A stretch of DNA of 51,950 nucleotides. It comes from Prevotella sp. (GTDB lineage Bacteria > Bacteroidota > Bacteroidia > Bacteroidales > Bacteroidaceae). The stretch lies in contig JAEEPZ010000016.1 in assembly GCA_016285055.1 (NCBI GenBank), positions 1 to 51,950 of the forward strand, read 5' to 3'. Shown piece by piece: positions 31,862 to 41,102 of this stretch (the first letter of the stretch is position 1; every line of letters begins with the position of its first letter). The position numbers and the translations under genes are program-made. The notes beneath the pieces were generated by a model. That model saw only the letters and a program-made list of their open reading frames with translations, searched no databases and had not been told where the DNA came from.

Positions 31862-34800
31862 AGGAGTACAGTTTTTTTGCCGTTAAAAATATAGATTCCC
31901 TTTGACTTTGCTGATTGCACACGACGCCCTTGCAGGTCGTAGGCATGGTCTTCTGTCTTTTTCTCTTGGAGCATGGCGTCGTCGATGCCCTGGGCTGAAC
32001 GGCTGATGGCAACCACCGTCGGCTGGCTGCATGATGTGGCGGGAACACTGACGGTGACATGGCCCGACGCCTCGTCGTAGCTCCAGTCGCTGACGGCGCG
32101 GCCGTTGACGGTGGCGATGGCCGGTTTGGCGCTGACCCCGAGGAACACCACCTGATAGGAGCGCTCGGTGGGCTGACCGTCGAAGCTGCCTTTAGCCGCC
32201 CCGATGGTGAGCTGCTGGCCCTCGCCTGTCGATGTGCTGGCAAACTCTGTGGTGGTGTAGGCTCCGTCGATGTATGCCTGTGTGTCGCCTTCGTCCTCGT
32301 AGAGGTGAGAGGTGGGCGATGAGAGGTGAGAGGCGGGGGCTACGAGCAGCAGCAGTTGTGAGGGTCGCGTCTTCAGGTTGCTGACGGCGGGGTTGCAGGG
32401 AATGACGGCACCGGCCTTGATAAACCAGGGAGTCTCCTCGGGCAGATAGTCGCGGCTGATGACCTGCTGGCCGCTGACCAGCTGCTGCTGGCACACGTCG
32501 TACCACTGACCTTCGGGCAGCCACGTTTGGTGCCAGGTGGTGCCGTCGGCTTCTGGTGCGGTGACGATGGGCGAGACAAGGATGTTGTCGCCAAACATAT
32601 ACTCGCCCTCACGGCGGTAGGCCTCGTTCTCCTCGGGCCATTCGTAGTAGAGCGGACGGCAGATGCTGATGCCTGTGTCGTAGGCCTGGCGCGCGGCTGT
32701 GTAGATGTAGGGCATGAGCTGATAGCGCAGGTTGACGGCGTCGAGCAGCAGGGGGAAGTTGTCGTACTTCCAGATGCGGCGCTCGTTGCCGGCCTGGCTG
32801 GCGCCGTGGGTGCGGAAGATGGGCGAGAACACACCGTACTGCAGCCAGCGCAGCATCAGGTCTGGGTTCTTGTCGCCTATCTGCAGGTGTCCGCCAATGT
32901 CGTGGCCCCAGTAACCGAAGCACACGTTGGAAGCGGTGGCGGTGAAATAGGGCTGGAAGGCCAGCGAGCCGAAGGTGCCGTAGGTGTCGCCCGAGAATCC
33001 GATGGGGTAGCGGTGGCTGCCCAGCCCGCCCCAGCGGTGGAAGATGAAGGGGCGGCGGTCGGTGCGGTTCAGGCGCATATCGTTGTAGAACACGTGGTTG
33101 CACCAGAAGGTCTCGCCCAGACCGTCGGTGTAGTTGCTGGTGAGGTTCTGCTGCCAGTCGAGCCACCAGAAGTCCACACCCTGCTGCTCGCGCTCACGGA
33201 TGATATACTTGAACATGGCGCGGTAAAAGCTGGGGTCTTCCAGTTTCCAGGGCACGCGTCCGTTCTCGCTCAGACCTGTGGCGGCGCTGATCTCGCCATA
33301 GTGGTCCTCATAGCTGGCCACACCGTCGGCGGGGTGCAGGTTGAGGGCCACCTTCAGGCCTTGGTTGTGCATCCACCGCAGCAGTCCCTCGGGGTTGGGA
33401 ATGAGGCTTTTGTTCCATGTCCATCCCGTCCAGCCGTCCAAGTGCCAGTCCATGTCCATGATCATCACGTCGATGGGTATGTTGTTGCGCTTGATCTCGC
33501 TGGCCAGGTTGAGGAAGTCCTGCTGCGAATAGCGCTGGTACTTGCTGTACCAGTAGCCCAAGGCGTAGAGCGGCGGCATGGGCTGGCGTCCGGCTATCTG
33601 GATGTAGTCGCCAATGGCTTTCTTGTACTCGTGGCCGTAGCCCATGAAATACCAGTCATAGGCATTCTTGTCTACCGGCTCTGCCAGCCAGTCGATGCCG
33701 TCCACCTGCCCTTCGAAGGCGAAGGTGGTGCTGCCGTCGCCGCGACGGGTCTTCGGCGACTCGTCGATGACGGCCCATCCGGCTCTTGAGATGATGCCGT
33801 CCTCCAGGTCGTAGCGGTAGTTGTCGCCGCTGCCGCCGTCCAGGGTGCGACGGGTGCCCTTCAGGTTGAGGGCGTCCTCCTTGCCGGGATACCACACGAC
33901 GTCGTGGCCGTTCAGCGGCATGGTGATGCTGAGGTTGTTGGGCGACTTCATCAGCGGACTGATGGTGGAGCCTATCTTGTAGCGCAGCGTCAGCGCCTCG
34001 GTCTCAATGTAGAGGTAGCCGTCTTCCTCACGGGTGGTGTACGACGGCACGGGCAGATGGCGGTTGATGACGGCAAAGGTGGGGCGGTCCTCAAAGTTCT
34101 GGCGCGTGCTCCACTGTATGCGTATCATCTGCGGGGTGAGCACGGTGAAGCGTGCGCGGCCCGAGGTGATGATGCCGTTTGAGGCCTGAGGGTCCTCTGG
34201 ATTCTCTGAGCCCTCTGGATTGTCTATCTCCTCCGACCCGACCAGCTCGATGTTGTTCAGGCTCAAGGCTAAGTTGCTGAGCGGGTGCACGGCGGGCACA
34301 TACAGCTCGAGGCTGCTCTTCAGCAGGATGCCGTCGCTGACCGCCTGCACCTCTTCGGGCGACATGGCTGAGCGCCAGAAGAACAGCTCGCTCCAGTGCC
34401 GCTGCGTGTCGGCATTGTCGGCATCGCCCACCGTCACGTCGGCCAGCGCATTGAGGCGCTCACGCTGCTCGCCGGCCACCTCGCTGTCTAAATAGAGCAG
34501 CGTGCGGCCTTGGGCATAGTAGTGGGTCAGCGTCACGGTGTGCCACTGTCCGTCAGCAAGCGTGCCGGATGATGTCAGTCGCCTGTTCGTAGGGTTGGTA
34601 TAGACGACATGCCCTTCCTCGTCGATGTCTATATGGCCGAAGCGTGAGCCGGCTGTCAGCATGAGTGTCAGCAGGCGTCCGGCCTGTGCACCCTTCACGC
34701 GCACACTGACGGTAAAGGGATGTACGGTGCCCTCGCCCCTGAACTTCAGATAGCTGCCCTGGCTCAGCCTCATGCTGCCGCTGGCGTTGCGCTGCGGCTG

Positions 34801-35706
34801 CTGCTTGCCCATGGCCAGCGCATCGAAGAGCGACGGCGTCATGGCATAGAAGAACTCCTGGTGGCCGCCGGTGGTGGGGTGGGCGTTGTCCTGCTGATAG
34901 CCCGAAGCCCAGTGGCCCGCACCGTCGTCGATGGCGCCCAAGGTGTTTACAGAGGCCACGTTCCACTCGTGGATGATCATGTTCATCTGCTTGATATAGG
35001 AATAGTCCTCGGGGGTGAAGTCGCCACGGGTGTAGTTGTTCATCACCACGGGCACCATGCCGTCGGCTTTGATTCTGTTGATGATGAGCTGCATGTTGGC
35101 AGCAAACTGGCTGAGCGTAGCCTCTTTGTTGCCCGACTCGTGTATGCCCTCGTTGCCCATCGACAGGCCGATGATGACGTAGCGCGAGTAGTTGCGCGTC
35201 AGCTCGTCGTAGCGGTCGAGCAGGTTCTGCGTGTTATTGCCGCCGATGGACAGACCTGAGACATAGAACGGGTTGGCGGACACGCCGCTGCTGTAGCGCT
35301 GGCCCAACTGCTGGCCGTAGAGCCAGGCGTAGCCCTTGTTGCCGGTGGCTCCCTGACCGTTGCACACCGAGGAGCCGAAGGCCGAGATGCGGTAGGGGTC
35401 GGTGGGCGCCTCAAACGACCACTGCCGGGTGTTCATGTTGAAGGTCACGGTGTAGGTGCCGCCGTTGATGCGGATGTTGGACGAGCGGTAGTTCCTGTCA
35501 GGACACTCGAAGTAGACGTACTTGTCGCTGAAGAGAAACACATTGGCGTCGTCGAGCGTCACCTGCGACTGCCACACCTCTCCGCCGATGTTGGTCAGGG
35601 CCACCCCCTCCTTCGGCGCGATGTTGCCTTTCAGAAAAAGCTCCTCACTGGCAGCGGTTGTGGCCACGGCCAGGAAGAGCATCAAGAAAGAAAAAAGTCG
35701 TTTCAT
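31858..35706 (-). CDS. Secreted SGNH hydrolase-LamG-GH31 fusion with T9SS-like tail
   Basis: 1282 residues from the ATG at 35704-35706 (MKRLFSFLMLFLAVATTAAS, signal peptide); an ATG four codons upstream (35718) is possible. Residues of about 100-310 are an SGNH/GDSL-type esterase (ISAFGSSVCNG with the Ser, GLSMGNEGI, and DNAHPTTGGHQ with the His). Residues of about 325-500 are a LamG-like sandwich. After an acidic linker (NPEGSENPEDPQ), residues of about 515-1150 are GH31: MIMDMDWH, WWLDWQQN (likely nucleophile Asp), FSGDTYG (likely acid/base Asp). The tail is DLQGRRV plus KGIYIFNGKKTVLL. The GH31 part is closely related to the protein at 47105. An esterase coupled to an alpha-glycosidase suggests an acylated glycan. 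Heptamer repeats interrupt it at 32301-32335. Confidence 0.88.
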   Translation of the reverse strand: MKRLFSFLMLFLAVATTAASEELFLKGNIAPKEGVALTNIGGEVWQSQVTLDDANVFLFSDKYVYFECPDRNYRSSNIRINGGTYTVTFNMNTRQWSFEAPTDPYRISAFGSSVCNGQGATGNKGYAWLYGQQLGQRYSSGVSANPFYVSGLSIGGNNTQNLLDRYDELTRNYSRYVIIGLSMGNEGIHESGNKEATLSQFAANMQLIINRIKADGMVPVVMNNYTRGDFTPEDYSYIKQMNMIIHEWNVASVNTLGAIDDGAGHWASGYQQDNAHPTTGGHQEFFYAMTPSLFDALAMGKQQPQRNASGSMRLSQGSYLKFRGEGTVHPFTVSVRVKGAQAGRLLTLMLTAGSRFGHIDIDEEGHVVYTNPTNRRLTSSGTLADGQWHTVTLTHYYAQGRTLLYLDSEVAGEQRERLNALADVTVGDADNADTQRHWSELFFWRSAMSPEEVQAVSDGILLKSSLELYVPAVHPLSNLALSLNNIELVGSEEIDNPEGSENPEDPQASNGIITSGRARFTVLTPQMIRIQWSTRQNFEDRPTFAVINRHLPVPSYTTREEDGYLYIETEALTLRYKIGSTISPLMKSPNNLSITMPLNGHDVVWYPGKEDALNLKGTRRTLDGGSGDNYRYDLEDGIISRAGWAVIDESPKTRRGDGSTTFAFEGQVDGIDWLAEPVDKNAYDWYFMGYGHEYKKAIGDYIQIAGRQPMPPLYALGYWYSKYQRYSQQDFLNLASEIKRNNIPIDVMIMDMDWHLDGWTGWTWNKSLIPNPEGLLRWMHNQGLKVALNLHPADGVASYEDHYGEISAATGLSENGRVPWKLEDPSFYRAMFKYIIREREQQGVDFWWLDWQQNLTSNYTDGLGETFWCNHVFYNDMRLNRTDRRPFIFHRWGGLGSHRYPIGFSGDTYGTFGSLAFQPYFTATASNVCFGYWGHDIGGHLQIGDKNPDLMLRWLQYGVFSPIFRTHGASQAGNERRIWKYDNFPLLLDAVNLRYQLMPYIYTAARQAYDTGISICRPLYYEWPEENEAYRREGEYMFGDNILVSPIVTAPEADGTTWHQTWLPEGQWYDVCQQQLVSGQQVISRDYLPEETPWFIKAGAVIPCNPAVSNLKTRPSQLLLLVAPASHLSSPTSHLYEDEGDTQAYIDGAYTTTEFASTSTGEGQQLTIGAAKGSFDGQPTERSYQVVFLGVSAKPAIATVNGRAVSDWSYDEASGHVTVSVPATSCSQPTVVAISRSAQGIDDAMLQEKKTEDHAYDLQGRRVQSAKSKGIYIFNGKKTVLL
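32301..32335. repeat. Heptamer array inside the SGNH-LamG-GH31 gene
   Basis: AGAGGTG, AGAGGTG, GGCGATG, AGAGGTG and AGAGGCG run at an exact 7-nt period. They encode ASHLSSPTSHL just before the conserved LYEDEGDT of the GH31 C-terminal domain. The paralog at 47105 reads TSLYEDEGD here and has no such insert. Confidence 0.8.
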
Positions 35707-35777
35707 TATCTTTACCATTCTAATTGGATGATGTTGATATTTGTTTTAAAGATGGTTGTTAGTTACAATTCGTGATG

Positions 35778-35785
35778 CAAAGTTA
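35778..35785 (-). promoter_or_regulatory. -7 box of the GH31/C10 operon
   Basis: TAACTTTG on the minus strand, about 72 nt upstream of the first start codon of the four-gene operon. The -33 region is not a good match. Confidence 0.45.
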
Positions 35786-35959
35786 CTGCCTTTTCGCGTA
35801 TGCGCCATATAAAATAGGTATTGTATAATCGTTTTTCGCTTTGTATAAATGGTTCTTTCTTGATTTTCAATGGCTTGCACCTCTCCTCATTCCTCGATTG
35901 TATAAGAGAAATATGCCGTGAAATGCACACATTGTCACAGAAGATGGCAGACACAGATT

Positions 35960-36042
35960 GTCCGAAGCCTCCGGACGAAGAGTCCGAAGCCTTCGGACAG
36001 ACAGTCCGAAGCCTTCGGACGGAGCGTCCGAAGCCTTCGGAC
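35960..36042. repeat. 22-nt-period palindrome array, four units
   Basis: GTCCGAAGCCTTCGGAC units (first with one change) start at 35960, 35982, 36004 and 36026. Spacers are gaaga, agaca, ggagc, and a T6 run follows the last unit. Read in the opposite orientation, the 1272-1354 array has the matching order aaaaa, gacga, agagc, T6, so the two arrays are copies of one element. Confidence 0.9.
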
Positions 36043-36160
36043 TTTTTTGAGGAAGCTTTTTCGCTGAAACAATTTGGGACAATAGCTGTCGCTTTGCCCG
36101 CTGCATAGCTCAATGCGCAACCCAATGCGCAGCAAATAGTCCCGAATGACCGATGGATTA

Positions 36161-36746
36161 CAGGCAGAGGCATCGCCCCTTGTATCATGGCGCACCCACC
36201 ACCCTAAGTCCCGAAGGGACGACGGAATATTCTGCCGCCCCTTTGGGGCTGTAAAGAGGTTGGGACATCTCTGACAAACCACCCCTAACCCCTCCTTTAG
36301 AAAAGGAGGGGAATGGCTGCGCCGTCATGTAGCCGTTGCAGAGGTAACTTATTCTCCCCCTTGCAAAGGGGGAGTTAGAGGGGGATTCATCTGCGCAGAG
36401 TGAATCCCCCCCTGCCCCCCCTTGCAAGGGGGGGGAATGGCTGCGCATTGAGCTACGCGGCGGGCAATGCGCAGCGAAAGTCCCGAAGGGACGACGGAGG
36501 ACGATGGTGAGCACCAATCGTCCAGGCAGGGGCATCGCCCCTGTATCATGGCGCACCCACCACCCTAAGTCCCGAAGAGACGACGGAATGCAGGCAGGGC
36601 AACGCCCCTGTAAACAGTTGACCACCAACAAATGAAGCCCGAAGGGACAACAGAATATTCTGCCGCCCCTTCAGGGCTTGTTGTTCTGCTGCACTATGCA
36701 GGGGCGTTGCCCCTGCCTGTATTCCACCGCCCCTTCAGGGCTACTC
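36161..36746. repeat. Mosaic of dispersed palindromic repeats
   Basis: This gene-free block is built from recurring pieces. 36161-36229 and 36523-36590 are direct copies of about 68 bp (CAGGCAG...GTATCATGGCGCACCC). 36585-36634 matches 1120-1170. TCCCGAAGGGACGACGG occurs repeatedly, pairing with CCGCCCCTTYRGGGC words. Pyrimidine/purine-run hairpins (CCCCCTTGCAAAGGGGGAG) followed by GGCTGCGC lie at about 36291-36450. Small ORFs over it (for example 36185-36631) are artefacts of the repeats. Confidence 0.8.
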
Positions 36747-36824
36747 CCCCCGAGATGTGTAATTATTTCGCCCCCTTTTCATGTTTTTTCATACATCTTC
36801 GTCGGTTATGTCGCAGGAAGTTAT

Positions 36825-36832
36825 TACCTTTG
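36825..36832 (+). promoter_or_regulatory. -7 box of the Rpn nuclease gene
   Basis: TACCTTTG matches the consensus. The leader between it and the start carries a small hairpin, GCGGGC-loop-GCCCGC (36850-36867), of a repeat-like type. The -33 box is unclear. Confidence 0.5.
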
Positions 36833-36959
36833 CAGCCAAATCAGGGAGCGCGGGCGTCCTTGCCCGCTATCGATGCGGGTGAAGATGCCAGTGCTCCCAG
36901 GCAAACAGCGATTATAACCGTTAGTTATATACAAGCCGTCATTCAAAAGAATAATGATT

Positions 36960-37934
36960 ATGGGAAAATATTTAGACCCGAGAGCCGACCTTACCTTTAA
37001 GAAGGTGTTCGGCCAGCATAAGCACCTTGTCATCAGTCTGCTTAATGCCCTTCTGCCCCTGAAGGACGACGAGCGCGTGGAGAGTATCGAGTACTGGCCA
37101 GCCGACCAGATTCCCGAGCGCACTGAGGCTGAGAAATACAGCATCGTGGACGTGTGCTGCAAGGACAACAAGCAGCGCGAGTTCATCGTGGAGATGCAGA
37201 TGACGTGGACGGAATCGTTCAAGAAGCGCGTCCTGCTGAATGCCTCGAAGGCATACGTGGCACAGACCAACAAGGGCATGAAGTATAAGAACCTGCAGCC
37301 CGTCTATGCCTTGAACTTCGTCAACGCTGCGTTCATGAAGGACGTGGACGACTACTATCACTACTACCACCTCGTCCACGACAAGTACACTGACAAGGTG
37401 ATTGACGGCTTGCACCTTATCTTCGTGGAACTGCCGAAATTCAAGCCCCAGACCATCAACGAGCGCAAGATGCAGGTGCTGTGGCTCCGCTTCCTCACCG
37501 AGATTGACGAGAACACACGCGAAGCTCCGGCCGAACTGCTGGAGAACACGGAAGTGAACGAAGCCCTCGAAATCCTGGAACGCGCTGCCTTCACCGATGC
37601 CGAAATGCGTGCCTACGACAAGTTCTGGGATCGAGTTTCTACCATGAGGACTTTAGAAAGCGACTGGGAAGATAAAATAAAAGAAGCTAAGGATAAGCTA
37701 AATGAAATGAAGGCCAAGGCGGAAGAAGCCAAGGCCAAGGCGGAAGAAGCCGAGGCCAAGGTTGAAGAAGCCGAGGCCAAGGCGGAGGAAGCCGAGGCCA
37801 AGGCGGAGGAAGCCAAGGCGAAACTAAAGCAAGACAAGCTCGACGCCGCCCTCAGGATGAAGGTCAAAGGCTATCCCGTTGAAGACATCGCGGAGATTAT
37901 CGGTCTCACCGCCCAGGAAATAGAAGGACTGTAA
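36960..37934 (+). CDS. Rpn-family PD-(D/E)XK nuclease (recombination-promoting nuclease/putative transposase)
   Basis: 324 residues from the ATG at 36960 (MGKYLDPRADLTFKKVFG), the usual family start; an ATG two codons upstream is possible. The nuclease core has Asp in SIVDVCC and the E-x-Q of REFIVEMQM. The middle helical part (KAYVAQTNKGMKYKNLQPVYALNFV) is typical. Residues of about 230-290 are a coiled coil made of five near-identical 7-residue units (AKAEEAK). The C-terminus (LRMKVKGYPVEDIAEIIGLTAQEIEGL) is a helical DNA-binding-like motif common in Bacteroidetes members. Relatives promote RecA-independent recombination or act in phage defence; here the biological role is unknown. It sits next to the densest repeat cluster in the window. 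Confidence 0.9.
   Translation: MGKYLDPRADLTFKKVFGQHKHLVISLLNALLPLKDDERVESIEYWPADQIPERTEAEKYSIVDVCCKDNKQREFIVEMQMTWTESFKKRVLLNASKAYVAQTNKGMKYKNLQPVYALNFVNAAFMKDVDDYYHYYHLVHDKYTDKVIDGLHLIFVELPKFKPQTINERKMQVLWLRFLTEIDENTREAPAELLENTEVNEALEILERAAFTDAEMRAYDKFWDRVSTMRTLESDWEDKIKEAKDKLNEMKAKAEEAKAKAEEAEAKVEEAEAKAEEAEAKAEEAKAKLKQDKLDAALRMKVKGYPVEDIAEIIGLTAQEIEGL
37713..37817 (+). repeat. Five 21-bp coding repeats (AKAEEAK) in the Rpn gene
   Basis: Units start at 37713, 37734, 37755, 37776 and 37797 with only a few base changes. Each encodes one coiled-coil heptad, so gain or loss of units would lengthen or shorten the coil without a frameshift. Confidence 0.9.
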
Positions 37935-38101
37935 TTAATGCGCGAGCTTGATTTGATGCCGGGCCAAAGTCAGTCATCTATGACCAGGGACGGAAAGAGC
38001 GGCAGCCAACACCTGCCTTGAAAGACTTCAAGCGGCACCGTGAAGACCGACGAGGAGAAGCGCCAGATGGCACAGACGCACCGCTTACCCTGTCCTCCTT
38101 A

Positions 38102-38158
38102 AAAGCCAGTTCCCCATTCCCCCGGCACAGAGAGCCAGGGAAATGGGGAACCCGCTTT
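38102..38158. terminator. Bidirectional terminator hairpin between rpn and the GLUG operon
   Basis: GTTCCCCATTCCCC (38109-38122) pairs with GGGAAATGGGGAAC (38138-38151), and AAAGC/GCTTT pairs outside it. It lies between convergent genes ending at 37934 and 38180. No further gene was found in 37935-38179. Confidence 0.65.
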
Positions 38159-38179
38159 AGGATGGGTTGAAGTGTTTTT

Positions 38180-41074
38180 TTACTTCACAACCACCTTCTT
38201 GCCATTGACGATGAAGAGACCCTTCTGAGCCTGCAGCACGCGCTGGCCGTTGATGTTGTAGATGCATCTGTCGTTGACAGCATTTTCCTTCATCTCGCTG
38301 ATGCCGGTGGTGATGCCTGTGTTGTAGAGCACGGGGTGACCGTCCACCTCTGCGCTGAGGAACCAGATGCCGGGAGCAGCCTCGCTGAGGGCGGTGTAGA
38401 TGGTGCCGTTGGTGAAGTCCTCAATGGGGCTTGCGGGCAGTGCGGGCCAGTTGGTGACAGGGTCGAAGCAGTTGGTGATCTGGATGTTGTTGCCACGAGC
38501 AAAGGACTCGCCGTTGACCACCAGTCCCATGTTGTAGCAGTTGGTGGTGATGGCGTCGTTGCCCAGCCATCCTGACAGACCGCCAGCCTCCCAGCCGGAG
38601 GTGATGGTGCCGGTGTTGTAGCAGTTGGTGAGCGTCAGCTTCAGCTCGCCGGAGGTGTTGCATCCCACGATGGCGCCGGCATTCTGGTCGACGGTCTCCA
38701 CGTCGGCCTCGTTGCCTAACTGAGCGAGCTCAGCCGCGCCGTTGCCGCTGACATGGCCTACGAAGGCGGCGGTGAATTTCTTGCCCTTGAAGTAGCAGGT
38801 GGCATCGATGGTGATGTTCTTGATGCAGGCTCCGGCGGTGATGTCGCGCACGAGTCCCACATTGTCCTCCTCGGGGAGATCCATGACGAGATGGCTGATG
38901 ATGTGATTCTGTCCGTCGAGTGTGCCGGTGAAGGCCTTACCGTTGTAGCCGATGCCGGGGAAGTCCTTCACGTCGGCCATGTCGATGTCGGCGGTGAGCA
39001 GGGCGTTGGCATTCTGTGCCTCTCTGGTAGCATAGTGTGCGAACCAGCTGAGCTGCTTCTCGTCAGCCAGCTCGAAGAATCCGTCGGCGTTGGCTTTTAG
39101 GAAGTCGGCCTGCACGTCGCCGCAGTTCTTGCAGAATCCCCAATCGTTGTAGTCATGTCCGGCCACGGAGTTGCCCTCGTTGTTCGAGAAAGAAATCTCG
39201 CTGCCTTCCATGGGCGTGATGCCGTCGCACTGCAGCGTGCCGTTGGCATAGACCACGTCGGTGCCGAAGGGTAGGGGATAGGCATCGGTGCCAATCTTCT
39301 GGAACCAGGCGGGAGCCTCGCTGCTGTTGCCGTTGAGTTTGTAGCAGAGCTCGCCGCTCTTCATCTGCTCCAGGGTAAAGGCAGTGCCCTGCTGACCTTC
39401 AATCTGGTACATGTTCTGTCCTTTCACCTCGCCCTTGCGCCAGAGTGCCTCGCCGTTGATGCCGGTGGCTGTGCTCCAGCAGTTCTCGATGGTCGACTCG
39501 TTGGCACCCATCCATGCGCAGATGCCGGCGTTCTCGTGTGAACCGGTGATGGTGCCGATGTTGTAGCAGTTGCTGATGTGTACCCTCTTCTCCGAGCAGC
39601 CCACGATGCCAGCTGCGTTCTGTGCCGAGCCGATGATGTCGGCCTCGTTGCCACAGTTGCGCACGATGACGCCGTCGCCCCACACGTGGCCGAGGATGCC
39701 GGCCGTGAAGGCTGTGCCCTGCATGACGCACGACTTGTCGATGATGATGTTCTCGATGATGGCGCCGCCTACAGCCTGTCCGAAGAGCGCCTGGTTCTGG
39801 CGGTCGGCATTGGTGACGAGGTTGAGGATGCGGTGTCCCTGTCCGTCGAAGTGTCCCTTGTAGTCCTTCATGTCCTGGCCGATGGGAGTGAAGCCCAGAT
39901 CCTTCATGTCAATGTCGGCAGTGAGACGGGCGTTGCTGGCTCCCTGACCCTTGACGTTGACGAGGTATGCAAACCAGTTGAGCTGGACGCCGTTGGCAAT
40001 GTTGAAGTAACCGTCGGCATCGGCAACTACGAAGTCGTCCTGCCACAGGCCACAGACGGTGCAGAAGCCGTCGACGAAGTTGTGGTCGTCTACGGTGCTG
40101 CCCTCATGGTTGGAGAACGTGAGGTCGGAGCCGGTCTTCGGCGTGATGCCGTCGCACAGCAGTGCACCGTTGGCATAGACCATAGCGTGAGAGGGAATGA
40201 AAGTGGGGTGTGCGTCCTTGGTGTTGCCCTCGAGGTTCTGGCGCCACACGCCGGCATCCTTGTTGCCGTTGAGTGCGTAGGCCAGCTTGCCTGATGTCAT
40301 GTCGCCCTCGGCGATGACGGTGGCACCCTGGTCGGCATAGAGGTGGAAGATGCGCTCGGTGGTGATGCCTGAGCCGTTGCGCCAGAGTGAGTTGGCGCCG
40401 TCCTGGCCGTTGAGCATCTTGCCCGTGTTCCAGAAGCCCTTCACCTCGACGCTGCCGTGGCCGCCGAACCATCCGCTGATGATGGCACTCTCCCAGCCGC
40501 CGGTCACGTCGCCGGTGTTGTAGCAGTCGAGGATGCGCGTAGCGGGTCCGCCGTTCATCACCACGCCGATGATGGCGCAGCAGTTAGCGCCTGTACCTTC
40601 AACATAGCCCTCATGGCCCACGTTCTCAAGCGTCACCCATCCTGAGCCGTCGCTGGCTCCGACGATGCCGCCAATCATGGCGCCGCCCTTCACCACGTTG
40701 CCGGGACCGGCAATGAGGTTCTTGATGACGCAGCCGCCGTTGACCACACCGAAGATGCCGATCTTGTCGCCACCCTCGATCTTCAGGTTGTCGATGACGT
40801 GGTAGTTGCCGTTGAAGGTGCCGACGTAGCGGTGGTCATTGTCGCCGATGGGCGTCCATGCCTTGTCCGTCATGTCGATGTCGGCAGTGAGCTCGGCGTT
40901 GGCGGCAGGCTCTGCCTCGGCGTCGGTGCCATTTACTATCTTGGCAAACTCAATGAGCTGATCGGCGTTGCCAATCTGATAGACGCCGTCAGCGTTCTTT
41001 TCCAGTGCCCATGCGCTGGTGCCCGACAGGCAGCAGAGTGCCAGTGCAAGCAGTGATGTAAATTTCTTGTTCAT
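38180..41074 (-). CDS. Secreted GLUG-type repeat protein with CxxCG linkers and T9SS-like tail
   Basis: 964 residues with signal peptide (MNKKFTSLLALALCCLSGTSA). Three modules of about 300 residues follow, each with a short helix (QLIEFAKIVNG), the strand LTADIDM, FNGNYHVIDNL and several GLUG-like rungs (IGGIVGASDGS, CYNTGDVTGGWES). Modules are separated by a linker reading VYANGALLCDGITPK, then SNHEGS and H-x5-6-C-x2-CG (GFCTVCG, GFCKNCG). The tail (YNINGQRV, KGLFIVNGKKVVVK) is T9SS-like. The fold is probably a beta-helix adhesin or glycan-binding protein; no catalytic residues were recognised. It is the last gene of the five-gene operon and a paralog of 43246-46266. Confidence 0.8.
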   Translation of the reverse strand: MNKKFTSLLALALCCLSGTSAWALEKNADGVYQIGNADQLIEFAKIVNGTDAEAEPAANAELTADIDMTDKAWTPIGDNDHRYVGTFNGNYHVIDNLKIEGGDKIGIFGVVNGGCVIKNLIAGPGNVVKGGAMIGGIVGASDGSGWVTLENVGHEGYVEGTGANCCAIIGVVMNGGPATRILDCYNTGDVTGGWESAIISGWFGGHGSVEVKGFWNTGKMLNGQDGANSLWRNGSGITTERIFHLYADQGATVIAEGDMTSGKLAYALNGNKDAGVWRQNLEGNTKDAHPTFIPSHAMVYANGALLCDGITPKTGSDLTFSNHEGSTVDDHNFVDGFCTVCGLWQDDFVVADADGYFNIANGVQLNWFAYLVNVKGQGASNARLTADIDMKDLGFTPIGQDMKDYKGHFDGQGHRILNLVTNADRQNQALFGQAVGGAIIENIIIDKSCVMQGTAFTAGILGHVWGDGVIVRNCGNEADIIGSAQNAAGIVGCSEKRVHISNCYNIGTITGSHENAGICAWMGANESTIENCWSTATGINGEALWRKGEVKGQNMYQIEGQQGTAFTLEQMKSGELCYKLNGNSSEAPAWFQKIGTDAYPLPFGTDVVYANGTLQCDGITPMEGSEISFSNNEGNSVAGHDYNDWGFCKNCGDVQADFLKANADGFFELADEKQLSWFAHYATREAQNANALLTADIDMADVKDFPGIGYNGKAFTGTLDGQNHIISHLVMDLPEEDNVGLVRDITAGACIKNITIDATCYFKGKKFTAAFVGHVSGNGAAELAQLGNEADVETVDQNAGAIVGCNTSGELKLTLTNCYNTGTITSGWEAGGLSGWLGNDAITTNCYNMGLVVNGESFARGNNIQITNCFDPVTNWPALPASPIEDFTNGTIYTALSEAAPGIWFLSAEVDGHPVLYNTGITTGISEMKENAVNDRCIYNINGQRVLQAQKGLFIVNGKKVVVK

Positions 41075-41102
41075 AATAGTTGATGTTTAGTTGATGAGGT
41101 AT

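Noticed and set aside
36185..37000. Small ORFs in the repeat mosaic with shared peptides (for example EGTTEYSA)
   Set aside because: The shared peptides come from dispersed palindromic DNA repeats, occur in several frames and strands, and have no gene-like context.
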